From positions 2,170,001 through 2,234,000 of the forward strand of contig OY970376.1 of NCBI GenBank assembly GCA_963718755.1: a stretch of DNA of 64,000 nt, written 5' to 3'. Origin of the DNA: VRUE01 sp963718755 (GTDB taxonomy: Bacteria > Actinomycetota > Thermoleophilia > Solirubrobacterales > 70-9). The notes under the pieces were generated by a model. It was not told the origin of the DNA. It did no database searches and was given only the letters and a program-made list of their open reading frames with translations. Each line of letters starts with the position of its first letter. Within the stretch, counting starts at the first letter, position 1. Both the position numbers and the translations under genes were made by a program. Positions 39,464 through 46,870 of the stretch are shown one piece after another.

Positions 39464-40843
39464 TCAGGCCTCGGTCGGCTCGGCCGCGGCCAGCGGTGGC
39501 AGCGACTCGACCCAGCGGCGTCCGTTGGCGCGCTCCAGCGCCTCGGCGGCGTCAAGCAGAAGCTCGTCCCGGCCCCAGGCGGCCTGGAGCTGCAGGGCCA
39601 GCGGCAGCCCCTCCCCGCTCAACCCCACCGGCATGCTGATCGAGGGGATCCCGGTCAGGTTCGCGAGCGCGGCGCCGCGGACGTTTGCCTGATCGGCGGT
39701 GCTCGTGCCGAAGGGAAGCTCGACCAACGGCGCCTCGAGCGGGGGCGCCGGAGCCGGCACGGTGGGCCAGGCGATCACGTCGACCTCTTCGAAAAGAGCC
39801 GCGAGGCGTCGCCGCATCAGCGTCCGTACGCGCTGCGACTGCACGGTTGCCGCCGCCGGCAGCATCATCCGGTACTTGAGCGTGCCGCGGGCGATCGGGC
39901 TCAGCTCAGGGCTCAGGTCGTTGAGCTGCTGCGGCGTCACGCCGCCCATGCTCTCCGAGTTGATGATCAGGATCGCCGCGAGCGTGGCGGGGGCGAGGCC
40001 GGGTAGCGAGATCTCGCGAACCTCGCCGCCGGTCTCGGCTTGCAGCGTCGCGATCGCCTCCTCGCAGGCAGCCGCGACCTCGGGCGTGACGTCTTCGGAG
40101 ACGGCGTCGCGAACGACGCCGATCCGCAGGCCGGCGGCATCGCCGCCGGCGAGCTGCTCGCCGTAGAGCACCGAGCCGAGCAGGCGGCAATCGGCGGCGT
40201 CCGCGCAGAGCGGCCCGGAGACGATCAGGGTCGTGGTCGGCGCCATGTGGTGACCGTCCATCGCCGCGCGGCCGAAGGTCGGCTTGAGGCCGGTCAGGCC
40301 GCAGTAGGCGGCGGGAAAGCGCACCGAGCCGAGCCCGTCGGCGCCGACGGCGCCGGCGACGAGGCGGGCGGCGACCGATGCGGCCGGGCCGCTCGAAGAG
40401 CCGCCGGGGCAGCGCTCGGTGTCCCACGGATTGCGAGCGGCGCCGTAGACGGAGACGTTGCCGGTGCTGCCGGCGCCGAGCTCGTGCATGTTGCCGACGC
40501 CGACGATCACCGCGCCCGCGTCGCGCAGGGCCCGGTAGGGGCCTGACTCGCCCGGGGCAGTCGGCGTGAGCAGCTCCGCTGCGCCAAATCGCTGTGCGCG
40601 CCAGGGCAGCGGCCACTCGTCCTTGATCACGACGGGCACGCCGCGCAGGGGGCCCTCGGGGGCGGCGGCGAGCATCTCGCGCGAGCGCTCCGGGAAGCTC
40701 TCGACCACGGCGTTGAGCGCAGGGTTGCGCCGCTCGATTCGGGCGAGGGCGGCGTCGAGCAGCTCGCCCGGGTCGACTTCGCCGGCGGCGATCGCGGCCG
40801 CCTGGGCGCCGAGTCCGAGGTCGAGCGGGTTGCTACTCACCAC
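39464..40843 (-). CDS. Amidase-signature hydrolase
   Basis: 459 residues. The Ser-cisSer-Lys triad is visible: K74 in VVIKDEWPL, cis-Ser S149 in CPGGSSSG, and nucleophile S173 in GADGLGSVRFPAAYCGL. These enzymes hydrolyse amides; the substrate here is unknown. The GTG start at 40843 overlaps the small upstream gene by 11 bp. Pairing with an AtzG/GatC-like small protein and an exporter suggests a dedicated pathway, perhaps processing or exporting an amide-bearing compound, which is inference. Confidence 0.92.
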   Translation of the reverse strand: MVSSNPLDLGLGAQAAAIAAGEVDPGELLDAALARIERRNPALNAVVESFPERSREMLAAAPEGPLRGVPVVIKDEWPLPWRAQRFGAAELLTPTAPGESGPYRALRDAGAVIVGVGNMHELGAGSTGNVSVYGAARNPWDTERCPGGSSSGPAASVAARLVAGAVGADGLGSVRFPAAYCGLTGLKPTFGRAAMDGHHMAPTTTLIVSGPLCADAADCRLLGSVLYGEQLAGGDAAGLRIGVVRDAVSEDVTPEVAAACEEAIATLQAETGGEVREISLPGLAPATLAAILIINSESMGGVTPQQLNDLSPELSPIARGTLKYRMMLPAAATVQSQRVRTLMRRRLAALFEEVDVIAWPTVPAPAPPLEAPLVELPFGTSTADQANVRGAALANLTGIPSISMPVGLSGEGLPLALQLQAAWGRDELLLDAAEALERANGRRWVESLPPLAAAEPTEA

Positions 40844-41111
40844 TGCTCACGCTCCGCTCCCGGCGCGCAGAATCAGATATGGACGCTTGGTCGCTCCGCG
40901 CTCGCGGTGGCGCCCTCGAGAGGTCGGGGCAGCGCTCAGTCTCGAGCCCCTCGGTGTCCAGCGCGAGCAGCTCGAGCATCGGTGGCCAGAGCAGCCCGTG
41001 GACAGCGGCCATCACGGCCAGGTCGACCTCGTCAGCCTCGATTCCGAGCGAGGCGAGGCCGGCGGGGATGAACTCGTCTGCTGGCGCCGCGCCCTCCGTC
41101 ACGGCTGGCAA
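40833..41111 (-). CDS. Small AtzG/GatC-like partner of the amidase
   Basis: 92 residues, MPAVTEGAAPADEFIPAGLA..., with a helical stretch (DEVDLAVMAAVHGLLWPPMLELLAL) and a CPDLSRAP segment similar to the D-P tail of GatC/AtzG-like proteins that wrap around amidases. Position directly upstream of an amidase with an 11-bp overlap supports this. The last ~25 residues (RARSDQASISDSARRERS) are read from a P1 repeat, so the original gene probably ended near RAP. Family call is tentative. Confidence 0.5.
   Translation of the reverse strand: MPAVTEGAAPADEFIPAGLASLGIEADEVDLAVMAAVHGLLWPPMLELLALDTEGLETERCPDLSRAPPRARSDQASISDSARRERSVSSGE
40869..40903. repeat. Repeat P1, copy d
   Basis: On the minus strand the 35 bases match copy a (11495-11529) at 32 positions, including the whole core. 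It lies in the 3' end of the AtzG-like gene. In another minus frame it reads KRPYLILRAGSGA and stops just before the amidase start. Confidence 0.82.
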
Positions 41112-41253
41112 CCCTAGACGATTGGCTGATCGGCCAATTGCGTGTGGCCGTGATCGTGCATCCGCGGCGGAGGAGCCCGCCGAAGCGTGGCGAACGACAG
41201 AATCCGGTGCCGCAACCCTGGCCAGGAGCTCGGGTTGTCGCTTGGAGACCGTC
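41112..41253. promoter_or_regulatory. Divergent intergenic region
   Basis: 142 bp between the divergent AtzG-like and secreted-protein genes. It holds an inverted repeat ATTGGC/GCCAAT (41121-41138) that could be an operator. No clear promoter consensus is seen. Confidence 0.25.
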
Positions 41254-42015
41254 TTGAGAGCAGCAGAAAACCGACATCACGGGAGCCGCGCCCTGGTCGC
41301 GCTGGGCTTCGCCTGCGCCCTGGCGGCGCTTGTCGCCGCCGCCTGGCCGGGCGCCGCCGATTCGGCGCCGGCCCGCGTGATCGTGCTCGGCCAGACCGAC
41401 TCGACCCCGCCGCCGTCGTGCCCGGGCAAAATCGTTAACAACGTCGAGGTCATCCCCTGCCGGGTCGAGGGCCATGTGACCGGGTTCCAGGCGATCGCGG
41501 GCGGCGTTCCACGTCCCTACGAGGCTCCCTTCGACGGCAAAATCATCGCCTGGTCGATCACGCTCGCCCGCCCGTCGAATCAGGACAGCGAGAAAATGAC
41601 CAACGAGGTCGGCTTCTTCAACGAATTCCTCGGCAACCCGTCGCAGGCGCGGATCGGCGTCCTGCGCCCGGTCGAGGGCTCGAAGCCGCCGCAGTTCAAA
41701 CTGGTCCGGCAGAGCCCGCTGCAAGTCCTCAACCCATACTTCGGCAGCACCGTCGTCTTTGCCCTCGAGCATCCGCTCACCGTCCTGCAGGGCCAGGTCG
41801 TCGCATTGACGGTCCCCACCTGGGCGCCGATGTTCGCCTTCAACGTCGACGAAGACAACACCTGGCGCGGCAGCCGCTTGCCCGATCACTGCTCCTCGAA
41901 GGAAGACATCCAGGGTGGCCACCCGCAGCAGGGCGTCGGCAAAGTCAAGACCTACGGCTGTTACTACTCGAACGCTCGCCTGCTCTATACGGCGACCGTG
42001 GTTAAAGCACCGTAA
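41254..42015 (+). CDS. Secreted protein of unknown function
   Basis: About 253 residues from TTG 41254 (GGAG 8 nt upstream). A signal peptide (LVALGFACALAALVAAAWPGAADS) is followed by a mature part with four Cys residues, e.g. PPSCPGKIVNNVEVIPC, and DHCSSKEDI...YGCYY, likely disulphide-bonded outside the cell. The pattern of short strands suggests a beta-sandwich. No family recognised. A longer upstream reading from 40879 crosses the divergent region and is not credible. Confidence 0.75.
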   Translation: MRAAENRHHGSRALVALGFACALAALVAAAWPGAADSAPARVIVLGQTDSTPPPSCPGKIVNNVEVIPCRVEGHVTGFQAIAGGVPRPYEAPFDGKIIAWSITLARPSNQDSEKMTNEVGFFNEFLGNPSQARIGVLRPVEGSKPPQFKLVRQSPLQVLNPYFGSTVVFALEHPLTVLQGQVVALTVPTWAPMFAFNVDEDNTWRGSRLPDHCSSKEDIQGGHPQQGVGKVKTYGCYYSNARLLYTATVVKAP

Positions 42016-42106
42016 CGCGCTCAGGCGACGTTGGCCGCGGCTGTGACGCCGGCCAGTAGACATTCAGGTACTCTCGCGTGCTGAAAAGTAAACGCTGGGG
42101 TGGGGG

Positions 42107-44359
42107 ATGTCGTTGGCTGACGGGAGCGAGACACGGATCGGACCGTACTTGGTGGTCGGTTGCTTGGGTAAGGGCGACTTTGCCACTGTCTATGAGGTAT
42201 CCGATGGCAGCGGGGATACCCATGCGCTGAAGTGGTCCGCGGACCGTACGGATGCAACCGACCGCCTGCGAAACGAGATCGCAGTGTTAGGTGAGTTGGA
42301 ACACCGCGGAATCCCCGACCTCTTGAATGACGGGGCCGAGGAAGGTCGTCCCTATTTCGTCATGACCCTGGCGAAGGGGGAGACCGTGAAAACGATCCTC
42401 GACGAGCGCGATCGAGCGGGTGGGGTGCGCGGCGACTTGGAGACCCTCCACTTCGTGTATCAACTCCTCGGAATCCTCAACGCGATCCACTCGGCGGGTT
42501 GGGTCCACCGTGACATCAAGGCCGGCAATGTCCTCTGCATCCCTTCGATGAGCACCGTCTCGTTGGTCGACTTCGGCTTTGCCAAGAAGGAGGGCGATAC
42601 GGAAAGGGGGGCAGATGACTCGTTCTGGCGAGCCGGGTCTGCCCGCTACAGCCCACCCGAGAAGCTCTTGCACCCCCGCAGGGCGGTCGCCTCGCACGAC
42701 CTCTTCGCGGTGGGAGTGCTCGCCTATCAGTTGCTGACCGGTCTCTATCCATGGAGCGTCTCTACCGATCAGGATGCCTCCGAACTGCGGGAGCAGATGC
42801 TTTCGCACTCTCCGCAGAGGGTGAATGAGCGAAATCCGCTCGTCGCACCAGAGGTGTCGCAGCTGATCATGAGCCTCATCGCCGTCTCCGACAGAGATCG
42901 GCCATCCACCGAGGAGGCACTCGGGCAGGCGAAGCAGCTGCGGGAGGACTTCAGCGAGCGGAGGCCGGCGTCGTCAGGCAGCCAAAACGCGATCTACTTC
43001 CCTCGCGTCGTGCGCGATCCGCTCTTCGGGGACGTACGTCTGACCGATTACGAGCGCGACATTCTCAGCACGCCGGAGATGCAGCGGCTGCGCCATTTCA
43101 AGCAGCTCGGCCTGACGAACCTGGTTTACCCAGGGGCACAGCACTCGCGGCTTGCACATGCCATTGGCTCCGTCTTCAGGGCCGAGCAGATGTTGCGAAG
43201 CATCGAGGAGACCACGGGTGTGCAGATCGAACTGAAAACGCGTCTGGTCGCCAGGATCTACGCGCTGATCCACGACGTGACCCACGTCGCGTTTGGGCAC
43301 ACCATCGAGGATGAGCTCGGGATCTTCGAGCGGCACGACAAGAACCGAGACCGAATCCAACGCTTGGTGCTCAGCCCGAGGTCGGCGCTCGGGGGCGTGC
43401 TGCGCCAGAACGAAGCGGGTGAGGCCGCCATCGCTCACTTTGACGACGATGCCTCGATCCAGGATCGAAGCGCGATCGCCGACCTGGTCAGCGGCTCGAC
43501 CGGCGCCGACGTGCTCGACTACATCGATCGGGACGCCTTCCACTGCGGCGTCGACCACCGAATCGACTCGGCGATCTTCCGGCAGTTCAGGCTGCAGGCA
43601 TTACCCGGCGCCGGCGGGGAGCGGTTTGTCTCGCTGCTGTTTGGCAAGGACGGAGTGCGGGTGGACCGGGAGTACGCAGTGGAGAGCCTGCTGGCGGAGC
43701 GCTACGCGCTATTCCTGAAGGTCTATTGCCACAAGCGTAAGAACGCCGCCTCGGCAGTGCTCGACAAGGCGCTCAGCGCTGCGATCTGGGGTCGTCGTTC
43801 AGCCAAGCCGATGCTGAGCGAAGAGGAATACGAGTGGCTCGCGGACGATGTCGTCCTCGATCGCTTGCAGCAGTCGACTCGCCGATCCGTCAAGCGGGCG
43901 GCGACCCGTCTTGGCCGCCGTGAATTGCCACGGGGCGTGTACAGGGCGCAGCTGCTGGGTGAAAGCGCGCGAACCGACCAGCAATACGAAGACCGCCGGC
44001 ACGAGCTCGACAAGCTGGGCCTCTTCTCGCCGCCGGAGCGCGCGAAGCTCAGTGCCAGGCTTGCAAAGAGCGCCAAGGTCGATGCCGACGATGTCTTTGT
44101 CTACTGCCCGCCGAAAGCACCTGGCTACAAGCGGGTCAAGCACTGGCTGTCACGGCAGCCTGGCCAGGAGGAGCGCGCCGACGACGTCGACTCGGCCTTC
44201 CGCGACATCAAGGGTCGCCATCTCGGCCTGTGGGAGATGTGGGTGTTTTGCAGCGACGAGGAGCGGGCTCGTCGAGATGCGGTGGCCGCCGAGGCCCAGG
44301 ATCTATTCGGCTTTTCGAACCGGATAGCGATCAATCCCCGCAGGGACCGGCTCTTCTGA
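42107..44359 (+). CDS. Protein kinase fused to an HD-domain phosphohydrolase
   Basis: 750 residues with two enzymes. Residues ~10-290 are a Hanks-type Ser/Thr kinase: GKGDFATVYE P-loop, K42 in ALKW, VHRDIKAGNVL (D136), DFGFA (D155), and SARYSPPEKLL activation/APE-like region. Residues ~310-560 are an HD domain resembling dGTPase/SAMHD1-type dNTPases: RHFKQLGLTNLVYPGAQHSRLAHAIGS-type entry (H346, H351), ALIHDVTHVAFGH (H389-D390), and GADVLDYIDRDAFHCGV. The last ~190 residues are charged and unassigned. No membrane segment, so cytosolic. The domain order suggests a sensor/regulator kinase controlling a nucleotide or nucleic-acid hydrolase, as in defence or stress systems; that is inference. It stands alone, with GGTGGGGG before the ATG. 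Confidence 0.88.
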   Translation: MSLADGSETRIGPYLVVGCLGKGDFATVYEVSDGSGDTHALKWSADRTDATDRLRNEIAVLGELEHRGIPDLLNDGAEEGRPYFVMTLAKGETVKTILDERDRAGGVRGDLETLHFVYQLLGILNAIHSAGWVHRDIKAGNVLCIPSMSTVSLVDFGFAKKEGDTERGADDSFWRAGSARYSPPEKLLHPRRAVASHDLFAVGVLAYQLLTGLYPWSVSTDQDASELREQMLSHSPQRVNERNPLVAPEVSQLIMSLIAVSDRDRPSTEEALGQAKQLREDFSERRPASSGSQNAIYFPRVVRDPLFGDVRLTDYERDILSTPEMQRLRHFKQLGLTNLVYPGAQHSRLAHAIGSVFRAEQMLRSIEETTGVQIELKTRLVARIYALIHDVTHVAFGHTIEDELGIFERHDKNRDRIQRLVLSPRSALGGVLRQNEAGEAAIAHFDDDASIQDRSAIADLVSGSTGADVLDYIDRDAFHCGVDHRIDSAIFRQFRLQALPGAGGERFVSLLFGKDGVRVDREYAVESLLAERYALFLKVYCHKRKNAASAVLDKALSAAIWGRRSAKPMLSEEEYEWLADDVVLDRLQQSTRRSVKRAATRLGRRELPRGVYRAQLLGESARTDQQYEDRRHELDKLGLFSPPERAKLSARLAKSAKVDADDVFVYCPPKAPGYKRVKHWLSRQPGQEERADDVDSAFRDIKGRHLGLWEMWVFCSDEERARRDAVAAEAQDLFGFSNRIAINPRRDRLF

Positions 44360-44379
44360 GCCTCCGGTGCCTCGCTCGG

Positions 44380-44682
44380 CTAGCGGGCGTCGAGCGCTTC
44401 CTGGCGCAGCCCGCAGTACTCGCAGTCGCTGACGTCAACGCCAATCAGCTGATCGCAGCGGCGGCAGGCGCGCAGATTCTCCGGCGTGCGCGGCAGGGCG
44501 GAGGCGGAGGGGGCGAGGGGCAGCACCATCGCCACCGGAGCCATCTCCTCGTCGGTCTCGCGGTCGACGTAGACCGAGCCCGGCTCGGCGTGGGCGAGGG
44601 CCTCCCGGCCCGAGGCCGGCGCCCGCATCCGGTAGAGCTGCTTCGAGTTCACGGCCGGGAACACTAATAGCTTGCCCGGCAC
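44380..44682 (-). CDS. Small zinc-ribbon protein
   Basis: 100 residues. The C-terminal part has two CxxC knuckles, CRRCDQLIGVDVSDCEYCG, typical of a zinc ribbon; the N-terminal part is unassigned. GTG 44682 overlaps the start region of the divergent glycosyltransferase, leaving no room for a promoter between them. A later GTG (44664 or 44652) or leaderless start is possible. Convergent with the kinase-HD gene 20 bp away. Function unknown. Confidence 0.65.
   Translation of the reverse strand: MPGKLLVFPAVNSKQLYRMRAPASGREALAHAEPGSVYVDRETDEEMAPVAMVLPLAPSASALPRTPENLRACRRCDQLIGVDVSDCEYCGLRQEALDAR
44664..44670. promoter_or_regulatory. Possible shared -10 element
   Basis: CTAATAG reads TAATAG on plus and TATTAG on minus, each 5-20 bp before a start codon of the divergent gene pair. 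It could be a -10 for leaderless transcripts in both directions. Weak evidence. Confidence 0.25.
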
Positions 44683-44683
44683 G

Positions 44684-46042
44684 ATGCGCGTCCTTTTATT
44701 CCACGGCTACATGCTGCGCGGCACCGGCAGCAACATCTACACCGCCAACCTCGCCCGTGCCCTCGCCGCTCTCGGCCATCAGGTCCACCTCCTCTGCCAG
44801 GACCGCGGGGTCGAGATCGAGGGGGTCGAGATCCACAATCCCGACATCCACGGCCTGCTTCCGGTCTACGTCAAAGACCCCTACGAGGGTTTCGAGGTCA
44901 AGACCTATCCGGAGCTGACCGAGGTCGAGCTCGACCGCTACATCGACGCCAACGTGGCCGCCGTGCGTGAGGTTGCCGGAGCGGCGGGGGGCGTCGACGC
45001 CGCTCTCGGCGGCCATCTCGTCATGGGCCCGCTGGTCCTTGCCCGGGCGGAAATCGGCCAGTTCGCAGCCAAGATCCATGGCTCGGCGCTGGAGTACACG
45101 GTCAAACCGCACCCGCGTTTCCTTCCCTACGCCGAAGAGGGCATGAACGCCGCCAGCGGCGTTCTCGTCGGCTCCCGCCATACGGCGGAGTCGCTCTGGG
45201 CGGCGCTGCCGAACGTCGCCGGACTGAAGGAGAAGACTCGGCTGGGCCCGCCGGGTGTCGACACGGAGGCATTCAGCCCGCGGGTCCTGCCACAGGGTGG
45301 GCCACCCTCGGAGAAAGGCCAAGTGGCGTTCGTCGGGAAGCTGATCGTTTCCAAGGGGGTGGACCTGCTCATAGCTGCGTGGCCCCTGGTTCGAGCGACT
45401 CATCCCGGCGCCAAGCTCGTGATCGCCGGCTACGGCGAGTACGAGCGGGGGCTGCGTCGCTTGCTGGCGGCTCTCGACGGCGGGGATTTGAGCGATGCGC
45501 GAGAGATCGCCAGGCTGGGTTGGGGGCTCGAGGGCGGGGGGGAGGCGCCGTTGCCGATCCTGAGCGCGTTTCTTGCCGATCCTCCCGCCGGCTACGTCGA
45601 GGCCGCCAAGGGCATGGCCGGCTCGGTCGAGTTCATCGGGCGGTTGGAGCACGACGAGGTCGCCGAGCTGCTGCCCGATGCCGAGGCTCTGGTCATGCCC
45701 AGCACCTTCCCTGAGGCGTTTGGGATGGTTGCCGCCGAGGCCGCCGCCTGCGGGGTGCTGCCGGTCTCCGCGGGGCACTCCGGGATGCTCGAGGTCTCCC
45801 GCCAGCTGGCCGCCGCGCTGCCGCCCGCCGCGGCTGATTTGGTCTCTTTCCCGGTCGAGGAGGGAGCCGTCGAGGCGATTGCCGAGCGGTTGAACCGCTG
45901 GCTGGAGCTGTCTGAGGCTGAGCGGGTGGAGGCTCGCGAGGCGCTGGTCGATACGGCACGGCGGCTCTGGAGCTGGGAGGGCGTGGCCCGCGGCGTGATC
46001 GCCGCTTCGCGGGGCGAGCTTGACCGTCTGCCGCTTGCATAG
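44684..46042 (+). CDS. Glycosyltransferase family 4
   Basis: 452 residues starting MRVLLFHGYMLRGTGSNIYT, with the Gly-rich N-terminal GT-B loop. The donor domain has VAFVGKLIVSKGVDLLI, IAGYGEYE, FIGRLEHDEVAELL and the EX7E motif in FPEAFGMVAAEAAACGVLPV. Donor and acceptor unknown. It ends 15 nt before coxB on the same strand, so it may be cotranscribed with the oxidase operon, though function gives no obvious link. Confidence 0.88.
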   Translation: MRVLLFHGYMLRGTGSNIYTANLARALAALGHQVHLLCQDRGVEIEGVEIHNPDIHGLLPVYVKDPYEGFEVKTYPELTEVELDRYIDANVAAVREVAGAAGGVDAALGGHLVMGPLVLARAEIGQFAAKIHGSALEYTVKPHPRFLPYAEEGMNAASGVLVGSRHTAESLWAALPNVAGLKEKTRLGPPGVDTEAFSPRVLPQGGPPSEKGQVAFVGKLIVSKGVDLLIAAWPLVRATHPGAKLVIAGYGEYERGLRRLLAALDGGDLSDAREIARLGWGLEGGGEAPLPILSAFLADPPAGYVEAAKGMAGSVEFIGRLEHDEVAELLPDAEALVMPSTFPEAFGMVAAEAAACGVLPVSAGHSGMLEVSRQLAAALPPAAADLVSFPVEEGAVEAIAERLNRWLELSEAERVEAREALVDTARRLWSWEGVARGVIAASRGELDRLPLA

Positions 46043-46057
46043 AATGCGCCCCCGCCG

Positions 46058-46849
46058 ATGATGGGCCGCCTGCCGATAGCGAAGATGCTTGCCGCCACCG
46101 TTGCGTTGACCGTGCTGATCTCGGTCGTGATGGTGCCGATCAACTGGAACGGCCAGGGCGCCTCGACGGCGGCGCCGAAGATCGACACGCTGCTCGACGT
46201 GATGATCGTCCTCTCGGCCTTTGTCTTCTCGCTGGTGATGGTGATGCTCTTCTACGCCCTGTGGAAATTCAAAGCCAAGCCGGGCGACGAATCCGACGGT
46301 GAGCCGATCCATGGCAACACCCGGCTCGAGATCGCCTGGACGCTGATCCCGACGATCATCGTCCTCTTCGGTGGCGCCTACAGCTGGGCCGTCCTCAACG
46401 AGATCGAAGAGCCGGCGAAGGATCCGCTGACCGTCGACGTCTTTTCCCAGCAGTTCGCCTGGAGCTTCGGCTACCCGGGCAAGGGCAACGCCTACTCGGA
46501 GGGCGAGCTGCACGTCCCGCTCGACCGCCAGGTCCACTTCAAGATGCACGCCCTCGACGTCCTTCACTCCTTCTGGGTGCCTGAGTGGCGGATCAAGAAA
46601 GACAACGTGCCGGGCATAACGACGACCGCGATCGTCACCCCGGACAAGCTCGGCACCTACCAGCTGATCTGCACCGAGCTCTGCGGCTTCGGCCACTCTG
46701 CGATGAGGGCGACGGTCGTGGTTGAAACGCCGGCCGACTTCCGCAAATGGGTCAGTGGGCTGAAAGAGAAGATCCCATCGCCTTACCTGGAGACGATCCG
46801 CCAGGACACCGAAACCAACCCGCTCCCGGTCGGCCCGGGCGGAGCCTAG
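46058..46849 (+). CDS. ctaC: Cytochrome c oxidase subunit II
   Basis: 263 residues. Two N-terminal membrane helices (MLAATVALTVLISVVMVPI; MIVLSAFVFSLVMVMLFYAL) precede the periplasmic cupredoxin domain with the CuA ligands in CTELCGFGHSAM and an upstream His in HSFWVPEWR. No fused cytochrome c domain, so electrons come from a separate cytochrome. Adjacent to subunit I. Confidence 0.96.
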   Translation: MMGRLPIAKMLAATVALTVLISVVMVPINWNGQGASTAAPKIDTLLDVMIVLSAFVFSLVMVMLFYALWKFKAKPGDESDGEPIHGNTRLEIAWTLIPTIIVLFGGAYSWAVLNEIEEPAKDPLTVDVFSQQFAWSFGYPGKGNAYSEGELHVPLDRQVHFKMHALDVLHSFWVPEWRIKKDNVPGITTTAIVTPDKLGTYQLICTELCGFGHSAMRATVVVETPADFRKWVSGLKEKIPSPYLETIRQDTETNPLPVGPGGA

Positions 46850-46870
46850 AGGCATAATGGAGAGGACCTG

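Noticed and set aside
39464..40843. Suspected loss of the amidase nucleophile because GGSSGGS reads GGSSSGP
   Set aside because: The nucleophile is the later Ser (S173 in GLGSVRFPA), which is present; the changed position is not catalytic.
41121..41138. ATTGGC/GCCAAT repeat as a firm operator
   Set aside because: Only 6-bp arms with no known regulator nearby; kept only as a low-confidence note.
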